From: Takakia lepidozioides
Lineage: Eukaryota; Streptophyta; Takakiopsida; Takakiales; Takakiaceae
DNA length: 64,000 bases
NCBI GenBank assembly: GCA_030704615.1
Contig: CM060731.1
Coordinates: 53,554,221 to 53,618,220 of the forward strand
Reading direction: 5' to 3'
In this document: positions 1 through 11,000 of the stretch, in pieces
Layout of the letters: every line of letters begins with the position of its first letter
Numbering within the stretch: the first letter of the stretch is position 1
Made by a program: the position numbers and the translations under genes
The notes under the pieces: generated by a model
Seen by the model: the letters and a program-made list of their open reading frames with translations, nothing else
Database searches by the model: none
Told to the model about the DNA's origin: nothing

Positions 1-1618
1 GGGTCCACAAAAGTAAGCGGAAAAACTGCCAAAGATGCATCCTCATCTTCTGTAGACCCTGCCTCTAACAAATGGGGAAGATCACCGACCAAACTGTCAC
101 AGTCACAGTCCATAGTTGCAATTGCAGAATTGGTCTGTACTATGGATAAATGAACACTGACGCCTTCTCGGTTCTGTTCAGGCTGTGCTCTGTCAAAAGT
201 TTTGGTGGGAAGGATAAGGTCCACTACCATTCTCTGCTTCTCAGCAGATGTTGCAGTGGGGGAGAAAGGAATTGCTCCTCTCATTTTCGGCAACTCGTAA
301 GTGCCAGGGAGGATCGGCGTCGCTTCCTGGGTTTTTTCCGCCAGGTCTTCACGAATGTCAGATGGTCTGTCATGCACTAGCAGGGTCTGCTGATGTTGGA
401 ATGGTGAGGTGTCAACGTCCATACCTGTGTCACGATGCACTTCTGCGGTGCTGTTGTCAAGCAATGTACCAGGCAGGGTGTCCTCCGGCAAGGTATGATC
501 TTCTCTCCTCTGCTACGGCAAGGTCTAATCAGGTTTGCTATGGGTAAAAGGCTTGTGTCGCAGGATTTTCAGACAAGGGATACAGTCGGAGTGTGCATGT
601 CGGGTGACGAGGGCTGGATGAATGGCCAGAAGATGAAGATGCAAGGAAACAGTTCATCCGAACTAAATCAAGGATGAATGACCAACAAAGTAAAGGGGCA
701 AAAATCTGTTCATTGGGTAGATTCATGGGGAGTGATGGATGGAGAAGGGATCAGCTGGAAAAATTGGATGAACTGGTAAAGTTCATCCAACTAGTGACAA
801 ACTGGTAGTTGGAAGATTCTTATAACAGAGCAGCAGCTAAACTAAGGCCTTTGTCGTATGCATGCAGCTTGAAAGGGGGAGTAATACCCGTATTACTCCC
901 AAGTTTGCATTAAGACCTTAGAGAGAAGTTCACTTGACACCAACATGGCAAATTTTTGAAGTAGGCAGCGCACCGTCCGGTGGAAGGGTGGCTAAAGGGG
1001 ATTTAGGAGTGAAGGATGGAGGAAGAAGGACCTTTTTGGCATGACTGAAAGTAGGAAGAGCGTAAGATTGAGAACACGGAGGTGGTATGGAGGTGGTGTT
1101 GGCAGTAAAATGGAGTGAGATGTTGGTGTTATGCATGCTCTTGTAGACTGAAAGTGGAAGCATTATAAATTAAGAGTCATGTTTTCTCTTCAGCGATGAG
1201 TGTTGCTTAAGAATGAGAGTGGTATGTAGTCTGAAAACAAGTGCGTGAAGGAGTCTTCTTTGTCGTGAACTTGTAAGAACTTCATACTTCAAGCGCCAAG
1301 TATCATGCAGTCCAACTTGTTGGGGCCGATTGATAGTGCAGCCATGAGAACTAGGATGTAATGATCAGATCAGGAAGGTGGAACGTGCGAATACACGGAT
1401 CAGATGAACCATCTAGTGCTGACTTCTTTTTCTTTGGATGAATTAAAAGAAAACAAATAAACAGCAAAAAGAGTAATGGTGAAAGCGTAGAGAGAAGGGA
1501 AAGAGACATAGCTAGGGGACTGGATGTTGTTTTCCTCTTCCACTCCAGCAGCATCTATTCCTTGAGCACTAATGAAGTGGGACATGTGACAGCAAGAAGT
1601 ACAGGGGGCCCCTCTTTT
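1..1618. other. Unrecognised flank, possibly LTR or internal retroelement DNA
   Basis: No gene is recognised here. Short open frames at 150-677 have no motif I can name. The stretch lies directly upstream of a tRNA-primer binding site, so its right part may be a long terminal repeat, but no second copy exists in the window to define LTR edges. A purine-rich run (GAAAGGGGGAG) at 871-881 leads into a perfect hairpin. Confidence 0.3.
877..900. repeat. Perfect inverted repeat, 10-bp arms
   Basis: The arms are GGGAGTAATA and TATTACTCCC, separated by CCCG. It overlaps a polypurine run upstream, so it may lie at a retroelement junction. It could equally be a chance palindrome; function unknown. Confidence 0.6.
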
Positions 1619-1630
1619 TGGTATCAGAGC
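1619..1630 (+). promoter_or_regulatory. tRNA-iMet-type primer-binding site of an LTR retroelement
   Basis: The 12-mer TGGTATCAGAGC is the standard primer-binding site used by many plant LTR retrotransposons, complementary to the 3' end of initiator tRNA-Met. A gag-like frame starts about 40 bases downstream, which supports the reading. The LTR end should lie just upstream, but no clean CA terminus is visible. Confidence 0.7.
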
Positions 1631-1668
1631 GGAGGTCCTCAGGACCAAGTCGATCTGGGTTGGGAGCA

Positions 1669-2265
1669 ATGGTATTCCAAGACGAGTTGGACATTCCTTT
1701 CTATGGGAGAAGGGAAGAGGATGTGTATGAGTGGTTGACTAGCCTACAAGAGGTCGGCGCATCTAAATGTTTTTCGGAAGACAGACTTTGGAAATTGGCC
1801 CGACTGAATCTCAAATCAAGTACAGATGTGTGGTACATGTGACAGAAACCAAAACCTCAGGGTTGGAGGGATTTCTATGAGGCCATTGTTTTGAAGTATG
1901 GAAGGGGAGTTATGCCAATATTGAAAAGAGACAATTTGGACGAAGAACTATTCACTGCTGGTGACACAAAAGGGCTGATCAGATCTGCAAGTGAGCAGCT
2001 GACATCAGAAGGGCAATTTGCAAAGGTGCTCAATGAGAGGTCAACATCTGTGGATCTTCAAGTTATCGAGGAAGAAGTACTACACAACACATCATTTAGT
2101 AACTCTGGAGTGGGACGACAATTAGGTGAGCTAGCAAAAAGCAAAATTACCTACAGAGGTGATACCGGTTGCAAACTTGATCAGAAAATTGGAGACAGCA
2201 CCGCGACCTGTCGAGGGAGTGAAACCCAAGACCAAAGTGAGGAAGATCACTGGCTGGAACTCTAG
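1669..2265 (+). pseudogene. Retrotransposon gag-like fragment with in-frame stop
   Basis: This would encode a capsid-like (Gag) protein that packages retroelement RNA. From ATG 1669 the frame has the loose Retrotrans_gag pattern: FYGRREEDVYEWL near residues 10-22, then an R/L-rich helix ending at a stop (1840-1842). It continues in the same frame as QGWRDFYEAIVLKYGRG, the usual W-x-x-F-x-x-x-hydrophobic ending of the gag domain. The frame closes at 2263-2265. Position just after the primer-binding site fits gag. The internal stop and the lack of a recognisable protease or polymerase downstream mark it as a decayed remnant. Family (copia or gypsy) not determined. Confidence 0.5.
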
Positions 2266-3959
2266 ACAGAAGCATGCGGAATGCAACAATCCAAATGTGA
2301 GATGTTTGAACACGGTAACCCAAGGTACTCTAGCAAGCTGCTGACGCCAACAAAAACTCTCGTCTCAGGCAAAGAGTTGACAACTAGTGTGTTTTGTGAG
2401 GGTGATGCTGATGAGACCTCCAAGGATGTGATAGGAAGGATGCAAGTGAAAGAGACACCTTTATACCATGCACAAAGAGAGGAAGAGAAACCTGAGAAGT
2501 GCTAGCAATAGGTGAGCAACCTAACCATAGGAGCTGAGGAGTGGTTGCATGCTCCAGTTGGTAAGCAAGCTGATTCAATTGAACACCTTGCAAACACAAC
2601 AACCAAGAGCAAAGTAGAAGATGACTTACCCAAAAATGTGGGAATGCAAGTGACGTGGAGGACGCGCAGCGAAATGGCAGGTTGTTTATGCCCTTGCATG
2701 ATCCGAGCAGCGGACGTAAGTCTGACTTGCTGCCACCTGTTGGTCAAATACCTATTGCGGAAGATGAGAGGGTAAAATCAGAAGCTAGGGGACATGAGGC
2801 CTGGCAGGATGCAACATTGCGAAAGTTAAGGGATGCATCAAAATGGCAAGTGTTCGATGGTGGTGGAGATGTCACTAGAGTTGATGCCAACAAGCACTCA
2901 ACTTCAGATCAAGAATCAGCAAGTTGCAACGACAAAAGGGGAAACATGGGAGTGGGGAGTGCCTTGAAGGAATGTAGCACCAACCATAGCAATGCCAGAA
3001 GAAAAGGGGTGAGGTTTCGACTTTTTCCAGGGGTAAATGATGCAAAGGAAGGTGACATACATAATAAACTGAAAGGGAAAGAGAGTGATGAGGCTGAAGT
3101 AAGGGGAGGATGCATGGGAGATGTTAGACCCATCTGTCAAAAGGCTAGGGAGAGACTGCAGGCCTGCCAAAAACAGCCCATGGATACCAACAGTGTCACT
3201 AACATTACGACAAGAGATGAGTGCATAGGTGGTGATAACTACCCGGAGGAAGTGTCACACCTATCTTGCAGGGATGTAGACATTGAACATAATTAGGCTG
3301 GATATCAAGATTCAGAGAGGGAGAGAAGCAACAGCCCAGACCTACAAGATGCCATTTGTTGTGGAGTTGGCGACTGTGAGAAAGAGGATGATGCTGAGAA
3401 TGATGAGCAGCAATGTCATGAGATGGGAAACAAGCTTGATACATGCTGGCTCTGTGAGCTGAGTGATGGACACCTAAAGACATCAGTCTGCCGTCAAGAC
3501 ACCCAATGTATCAAGGGAGAGCCATCAAGAAATTTGTGGCTGACCTTCACCAAAGGTGAGCAAGAGGCTCAGATCAGGGAAGCAGAAACATGGGGAGAGA
3601 ATCACGACCATAACAGCCCTGAAAGGTCACTAGCCACACCAAAGGAGGGGCTGCATCAAGGCATCCTGGATAATGTGGAGGTGATACATCCTACAACCTT
3701 TGGACAGCCCATAGATTGTCAGGAAAAAGGGGTCAAGTTGCAGAGAGGTAAGCATGTATATGCCCACATGATCCAAAGTAGACTCAGGCCACTAGAAGCA
3801 TTCGTGTCTTTTCCGAATCGACTGGGTGTCCGCCAACCACTCCGGGAACCACTTGGCAGTAAGCGGGACAACTGGAGAGTCGAAATGGACAATGTGGGCC
3901 CACGGGGGCATTTCAGACGGTGGGCAAAAGTGGGGTCAACGACTCCGGAGTTGTAGCAA
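2266..3959 (+). other. Degenerate, unrecognised coding-like DNA
   Basis: Several plus-strand open frames occur, the longest at 2655-3296 (213 codons) and 3423-3956 (177 codons). They are hydrophilic and rich in Asp, Glu, Lys and Ser, with no catalytic motif I recognise. Near 3735-3800 the frame reads GKHVYAHMIQSRL, which faintly resembles a PPR-type helix pair, but only one motif is present. They are probably internal parts of the retroelement that starts at the upstream primer-binding site. Confidence 0.3.
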
Positions 3960-4019
3960 AAATCCGGGGTATTTAATTAATTACGTAAATACATAAAAAT
4001 TTGAAAAAACGGAAATTAC

Positions 4020-4824
4020 CAGTGTTGGCCGGTTATAAGAATTTTACATATCCGCCGGTTAAGGTTACTTCAATATTTTTGGGATGGACACACTCCATGG
4101 TTATGTATAAGGATAATTTTTTTATTTTAATATATCCACCGGTTTTCTATTCTACAAAATTCTTCAAATTTCAACGGTTATGAATAGGACGGTTAGAGGT
4201 GTCCTAAAATTGGCGGATATATATGCAATTGGCGGTTACATATAAAATATTGAATGGGCACTTGTATTTCTTAATGATTTTTGTTAAAAATAATCAATTC
4301 CCACATGACATTCAAATGAACCTTTAATAAAGATGAGTAATAGATAGATAATGCTAGAATGCTCCAAGTACATGAGAGATTTACAAAATAAAATGACTAG
4401 AGTAAGAAAGGAAGAAAGTCAAAGAGGGAAGTTGGCTAACATTTAACATAACAATAAGTTATACATACTGAGCGCACCTCTTGCAAAAGTTGTCAATACT
4501 GAGGCATGCAGGCAATCAATGCAGCTGCGTTGTGTGAGGAGGAAGGCAATCATGGCAATCAATGCAGTTGCGTTGTGTGAGGAGAAACATGTCCTATACT
4601 ATAACCGCTCTAGGGGTGGTCAAAACGCCTTACTAATCCGGGTATATAGTGTAGTGCTAACCTTAATATAGGGTACATATACATATACATACTCACCTCC
4701 CAACCGTCGGTTATCTATTTGCTTTGTTTTGTAAAAATACCTTGTATGCAGTTATGTATACCTACTAACCGGGGTGGTAGCCGACTCACTAATCGGGGTA
4801 AAGTTCTATACCCGGCCAACACTG
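4020..4824. mobile_element. Non-autonomous hAT-type element, 805 bp, with 8-bp TSD
   Basis: The left end begins CAGTGTTGGCCGGTTATA; the reverse complement of the right end begins CAGTGTTGGCCGGGTATA, giving a terminal inverted repeat of about 13 perfect bases extending with one mismatch. The element is flanked by identical 8-bp direct repeats GAAATTAC (4012-4019 and 4825-4832), the target-duplication length of hAT transposases. Subterminal regions hold many scattered copies of a CCGGTTA/TAACCGG-like motif in both orientations, as in Ac/Ds-like elements. No transposase frame is present, so movement must have depended on an enzyme encoded elsewhere. The exact duplication suggests a fairly recent insertion. 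Confidence 0.88.
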
Positions 4825-5110
4825 GAAATTACAAGTCGTTCTAATTAGTGCACATGCGACTAGACATTTTCATTCATAATTTGATTAATGGAATAAAGAT
4901 ATTTATCCATTAAAGTGAATATGTAGTCGACTCAACGACTCCATGAACCACTGCGCATTGATTGCACCCGTGATTCGAGGCCACATTTGCTGACGTGTGT
5001 TTCACAAAAACAGGTAAAGAAAATGTGGCCTTGGGGGAATAGATATTTTAATATGTACTGCCTCCACCTGGAAGTGACATGGAAGGTCCATGGTCCAGCT
5101 TGTAGGGTTT

Positions 5111-5187
5111 GTCGTTCTGAACACCGCCCTGGTGGACATGTATGCTGAATGCGGGAGCATTGAAGATGCGAAGGTAGTGTTCGATTG
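5111..5187 (+). pseudogene. PPR motif fragment
   Basis: One frame reads VVLNTALVDMYAECGSIEDA followed by KVVFD, a textbook plant PLS-class PPR motif junction (DMYAKCGSIEDA consensus). It is only about 26 residues long. The next bases match the RDVVSW-type continuation only after frame changes. It is probably a detached piece of the PPR pseudogene that follows. Confidence 0.7.
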
Positions 5188-5428
5188 TGGCTCAACGAGA
5201 TGTGGTGTCGTGGAGTGCGATGATCGCATTGGCAGCAAGACAAGGATGTATGCATGATTTGTGCAGAGGCAGTGATAGCTGAAGGAGCAGGATAGAGTGT
5301 GGGTCCATATTCATCCAAGAGGGTCGGATTTCAAGCTCCAGATTACCTATGGATCCCTGTGGAAGGATAGCTACAAGAAACCTCCATGGGTAGATGGTTA
5401 GCTGGAAGCGGCAGCTGTAGCGGCACAA

Positions 5429-7398
5429 TTGATCAAATCAAGCACCTCAACCATGACCACAGCTTCTGGAAGAGGATCAAGAGAGGGAGTCCACAATGCC
5501 TCTTCTGGCACTTATGGGCATGTGAAGATGCTTTATGAGGCAGGCAGACTGAAAGAGGCTCTACAGATTTTAAACCAAAGAGGCATTTCAGCAAATGTAG
5601 ATACGTATGTGTGTCTCTTGCATAAGTGCATCAAGATGAAAGGCCTAGAAGTTGGAAAGCAGGTGCACACTCACATTGTCCAAAGTGGATTCACGCCGAA
5701 CGTTTTTCTACTCAACAACCTTGTCAACATGTATGTTAATGGGAGCATCATGGATGATCACCAAGTGTTCAACACAGAATGCCTCAACGATCTTTGATCA
5801 CGTGGAATATAATGTTGGCAGGATTACCAAGCATGGGCGTGGTACGAATGCTTTGGAGACCTGTGAGCAAATGATGCACGAAGGGGTGAAGCCCAACCAC
5901 ATCACGTTTGTATGTGTTTGCAATGCGTGTGCAAGCCTGGAAAAGGGGAACGAGGTCCATGGTGACATCGGTCAAAGCTGGAATTGCACCGGATGTCATT
6001 CTGAACACTGCCCTGACCTGGACATGTATGCCAAATGTGGATGCATTGAGGATGCAAAGGGAGTTTTCGATACTATGGCTGAATGAGATGTGGTGTTGTG
6101 GAGTGTGATGCTTGCAAGGTATGCACAACAGGGACGTGGGATGGAGGCTTTGGAGACCTATGATCCAATGATGGGGGAGGGGGTGAAGCCCAGCCACTTT
6201 GTGTGCATTTGCAATGCTTGTGCAAGCCTGGCAGCCCTGGACAAGGGCAAAGAGGTGCATGGGGATATCATCAAAGCTGGAATTGTACCAAATGTCATTC
6301 TGAACACTGCCCTGGCAGCTCTGGAAAAGGGGAAAGAGGTCCATGGCGACATCTTCAGAGCTGGAATTGTACCAAATGTCAGTCTGAACCATACCCTGGT
6401 TGGACATGTATGCGAAATGTGGGTGCATCGAGCCTGGACAAGGGCAAAGAGGTGCATGGGGTATCATCAAAGCTGGAATTGTACCAAATGTCATTCTGAA
6501 CACTGCCCTGGCAGCTCTGGAAAAGGGGAAAGAGGTCCATGGCGACATCTTCAGAGCTGGAATTGTACCAAATGTCAGTCTGAACCATACCCTGGTTGGA
6601 CATGTATGCGAAATGTGGGTGCATCGAGCCTGGACAAGGGCAAAGAGGTGCATGGGGTATCATCAGAGCTGGAATTGTACCAAATGTCATTATGAACATT
6701 GCCCTGGCAGCTCTGGAAAAAGGGGAAGAGGTCCATGGCGACATCTTCAGAGCTGGAATTGTACCAAATGTCATTCTGAACCATATCCTGGTGGACATGT
6801 ATGCAAAATGTGGGTGCATTGAGCCCTGGACAAGGGCAAAGCGGTGCATGGGGTATCATCAAAGCTGGAATTGTACCAAATGTCATTATGAACACTACCC
6901 TGGCAGCTCTGGAAAAGGGAAAAGAGGTCCATGGCGACATCGTCAAAGCTGGAATTGTACCAAATGTCATTCTGAACCATGCCCTGGTGGACATGTTTGC
7001 AAAATGTGGGTGCAAAGGGATCTAGGATCTAGGATGCAAAGGGAGTGTTCGACACTATGGCTGAACGAGATGTGGTGTCGTGGAGTGCGATGCTTGCAAG
7101 GTATGCATGGCAGGGACGTGGGATGGAGGCTTTGGAGTCCTATGAGCAAAGGATGGGGGAAGCACATCATGTTTGTGTGCATTTGCATGCTTGTGCAAGC
7201 CTGGCAGCCCTGGACAAGGGCAAAGAGGTGCATGGGGATATCATCAAAGCTGGAATTGTGCCAAATGTCAATCTGAACACTGCCCTAGCAGTTTTGGAAA
7301 AGGGGAAAGAGGTCCATCGCGACATCTTCAGAGCTGGAATTGTACTAGATGTCATTCTAAACAATACCCTGGTGAACATGTTTGCAAGATGTGCAGGG
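5429..7398 (+). pseudogene. PLS-class PPR protein pseudogene
   Basis: PPR proteins of this class bind organelle RNA one base per motif, often to guide C-to-U editing. The first 115 codons are well preserved: LYEAGRLKEALQIL, then TYVCLLHKCIKMKGLEVGKQ and FTPNVFLLNNLVNMYV, the usual start of a plant PLS-PPR protein. From about 5800 the reading frame is lost repeatedly, although recognisable motifs continue in all three frames (GKEVHGDI.KAGIVPNV, LNTALVDMYAKCG, FDTMAERDVVSW). Tandem duplication of a 196-bp unit, not divisible by three, explains much of the frame loss. The PPR match ends at NMFARCAG near 7398, directly before the left terminus of the two-gene element, so that element may have inserted into it. 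No E or DYW domain follows here. Confidence 0.85.
6241..7025 (+). repeat. 196-bp tandem repeats within PPR pseudogene
   Basis: The marker ACAAGGGCAAAGAGGTGCAT or a close variant starts at 6241, 6438, 6634 and 6830, giving periods of 197, 196 and 196. Within each unit, the block GCTGGAATTGTACCAAATGT occurs twice about 80-90 bp apart, so the repeat is nested. Because 196 is not a multiple of three, each added unit shifts the PPR frame. Confidence 0.85.
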
Positions 7399-7405
7399 AT
7401 GCCTC

Positions 7406-7450
7406 GGCGTGAGCCTGGTCACGTGAGCGCGACTGCGCTCACGCCACGTC
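7406..7450 (+). repeat. Left terminal inverted repeat of the two-gene element
   Basis: Blocks GGCGTGAGC (7406), CACGTGAGCGCG (7420) and CGCTCACGC (7436) are mirrored at the right end. The first and third blocks are themselves near-complementary, so this end can fold back. PPR-pseudogene sequence stops a few bases to the left. Confidence 0.7.
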
Positions 7451-7599
7451 ACCTTGCGCAAATGCCACGTCACGGGGCTCAGTCCACGTCATCACACGTG
7501 GAGGCCGAGTCACCACGCACCCAGAAAGAAGTGGAGTGTATTCCCGCGGATTGGCACCCTTTACCGCGGAAACAAGCTGGACGACATAATAAAAGGCAT

Positions 7600-7930
7600 T
7601 GAATAAATGATGGATGAATGTACAGTTGGATGATAAACAGATGGATGAGTTTGAAAAATCTATGTAGATGGATGAATGACGGATGGATAAGAGTAAAATG
7701 GATGAATGTATAATGGATGTTGAGCAATGACAAAAATTCATGACAGGAAGATGCATGACCAAATCTTTTGACGAATGCACAAAGTATATGAAATGAGTGT
7801 GGAAGGTTTGTGGGGTGGATTAAAGAGTACAGAGGATGAATGTACAATGGATGTTGTACAAAGGAAGCTTTCATGAATGGAGCACGCATGAATACAGTGT
7901 AGATGAATGCACAATGGATATGAGAAGAGT
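7600..7930 (+). repeat. Degenerate GGATGAATG-type tandem repeat
   Basis: Many imperfect copies of TGGATGAATG/GGATGGATGAATG are spread across this AT-rich stretch inside the left end of the two-gene element. There is no gene. It separates the terminal repeat from the 3' end of the minus-strand gene. Confidence 0.6.
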
Positions 7931-8082
7931 CAGGAAGGTTTGTGAGATGGATTCATACATATAGCAATTTAAACGAAAGTTGATTCTGTGATTATTATTT
8001 GTTCTAAAGGAACAACTACGGTAGAGTAAGGGGATTCAACGTTTTCCAGATAATATGAAAATGAATATTAAAAGAATACAGT

Positions 8083-11000
8083 TCAGTCTGACTCAGAGTC
8101 AGTACAATGTATCCCCTCTTCCTCTGCATCTAAGTCTAAGTATTTTAGAACACCGGATCCACGCTGGATACACCTACGGCTGGCCACTAAAAAGTCAGGG
8201 GATAGGGACTCGGACGCGTGAAGTGCCATTGCTTCGGCATAAACAGGGAGCAGAAAATTGGAAAGGGGGCTGTCGAAAACAGACTCGCCAGAAATGACTG
8301 TATCTCCTGAAGATCCACCGCTGGCTTTCCTGAAAGACAGCCTGAAAAAGTTATTACTGTAACTTTGATGTTATCGAGAAATTGAGTATGACTCCCAAAG
8401 AGGGTTTAGCACTTACTCACATGAAAAGTCGTTGTCGACCTGCTTATCTTCGGGATCGTCATCATTTCGAATATGAATCCGATCAGTCTGTGTGCCTGAA
8501 GTGGAGCCAGACAAAAGGGGGAGGAGCACTGTGTTGTAGAGGTCAGAATCACCCTCCATACCAAAAAGGCTTCTTCCGCCTGCCTTGCATGCGTGGTAAG
8601 TTGCTCCTGCACCAGACAGGAGAACATAAGCAGTTTGGAGGAGGGGATTTAAGCAGATGAAACTGTTGAAAGGAAACCAATTCGGAAGGGAGAAAACGAA
8701 CCTGTGGACACAGAAAGATCGACCACCCGTGCAGAGCGGTGGCTGCATGACTCCAGCAGTATTTGCATGAATGCTGGTGACTTTTCCTTTGCACCTCTCC
8801 AGGGAGTGCCATCTGGTCTCTTCAGAGTCTGACTGGACTGCATGAAGTTGTACAAAATGTCATCGACATGGGGCTCATAGGGGGGGTTGACGAAACAACC
8901 CTGGTCAGAAATCTCAAAGCTGCGGATGGAGGATGGTGTCTTTGATGTGCGAATCCTCCGCAGGCAGATCGCCTGAACATCCTCGTCTGCCAAAGATAGC
9001 AGGTTAGTGTGGTAAACACAATCTAAAGTGGAAGTGTGTACATCGGCTATTCAGAACTCTGACACCAAAAAACCATGAATCGTTGATGATCGGTGTCGAT
9101 CATAAAACATTCTACTAGAGTGGAGCTGCAGAGAAAATTGAAACTCATGATCAAAGCATAAGCAGAAGGCAGACGGCATACCAGCTGACCAGGGAAACCC
9201 CCTTTCACAAGGTAGAGGCTGTTCACACAATTCCATGTGCGCAAAACTTCAAACCCTGAAGACTTGAGGTATGATGCCAATGCCCGACGACTATCATTGT
9301 CACATGACTGAAAAAGCAGAAGTGTCCCTGCATCAGAGAGGAAATTGTTACAGAACCCGAATACCCAACTCCAGTAGTTGTCCTCGAATTTGTTCCACCC
9401 TGGCGTCTTGCCCTTTGGAAGAACTTCTGGCACAGCCTGGCCATCCGGGATGTCGAGAATGACAATGTCGGCCGCATAAGTTTTCTGCACACCGCACACG
9501 AAGGTGGGACCTGTGCTCACCTGCAACAGACATGTTTTTTATAAGAACGATGGCAAGAATGTTTTCAAAGAACGAGACTGAAATACTGCCAACGAAACAT
9601 TCAGAGAAAAAGGAAAGAAAGTGGAATTCTCACCAGATTGAGGAATGAGATTATATTGTCCCAGGTAGGGGATGGCACCCCAGTGTATCCTCTCTTTCGA
9701 CTCTGCATCATCGAAAGCCAACCCTCATTAACAATTTTCATCTCTCCTGCTGAATCAGAACGGGAAGGGTGTGGCTTGGCATCGAACACGCACTGAAGAG
9801 TGCGGGTATATCTTCCAGCACTAAAGTCCTGCCCACTCTCCATCTCCTTTTCATTCTCCTTCCCCTTGTCCTTTTCCTTCTCTTTGGACTTGTCTTTGTC
9901 CTTTGGCTTTGCTGGTGAGATGGCTATGACATCAACAGCCTTGTCTTTTGGTTTGCGGCCCGCCTTCTTTCCCTTCTGCGGCGTTCCCTGAGCATCAGGC
10001 TCCTTGGCAGCCAAGGTTGCTATGTTTCGTTGATACTCTTCGTCAGTCAAAGGCGCCAGCATCTCAGCGTTATTGTTCAAGTATTTCATATGCTGTTCTT
10101 GAAAGGTCGTGTGCTCAGGTGGGCAGTCAAGGTACCACCCACAGTCTCTGAAGTGAGAAGGACTCCAGTCCTTCAATATCCCTGCAGTATACATGGTTGG
10201 ATCGTTTGCAGGGTCCGACCACATGTCAAGATAGTCGGGAATTCCGCTCAGGTGATTTCCTTCCATAAGCACATATTTCGTGTACCTGAAAAAAGGAGAT
10301 GAATCCCAACCCACAAAAGCGCTCAGTGAGTAAGATGCAAGTAGAACAGAAAGAATAAAACATGGATTGAAATGGCTCTGACAACTGCTCCAAGGACCTT
10401 TCAGGACCACACTACTGCTCCAGATATGAATGTCGTCAACGCCATTCAGAACATTCCATTCCATGACACTGTAAATACATCCTAATCCAGGTGAATGCAA
10501 ATAAGCGATTAGAAATGACACAGACATAGAAGTGAATGTCGTCAACGACATTCAAGAATGAAGCCAAATTATTACTGAAATGAAGCAAAATCACAGGATG
10601 GAAATAAAAAAATTGAGTAAGGAACCATCCAGGAAAACTCAATGCACATTCATAACGAACCTATCACTGAGGACCTCACAACATCACTGTATGTGAATGG
10701 CGTCAACGCCATTCACAAAAATACAAAAAAGAAACCAATTACTTAGCTCCCCAATCCATGAAAATTGAATTTGTCGTTTTGAATAATACAGACACAGCTG
10801 TGAATGTCGTCAACGACATTCACTTTGGATTTCTTAAAACAGAGCTTATCAAGCCTCCATATTCATCGCAAGAGGAAAAAACAATGCAGAACAACTGAAT
10901 GTCTGCATTGACATTCAGCAAAATGAAGTGATCAACCCTCATTGTAACCTCTATGGACATTACAAAAATTTAAATAACCTTGAGGACCACACAACAACTC

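Noticed and set aside
871-1618. A defined LTR from the polypurine run to the primer-binding site
   Set aside because: No TG start or CA end could be fixed and no second LTR exists in the window for comparison.
6158-7233. Minus-strand frames of up to 156 codons over the PPR array
   Set aside because: They are antisense images of the tandem PPR units, repeated with the same 196-bp period.
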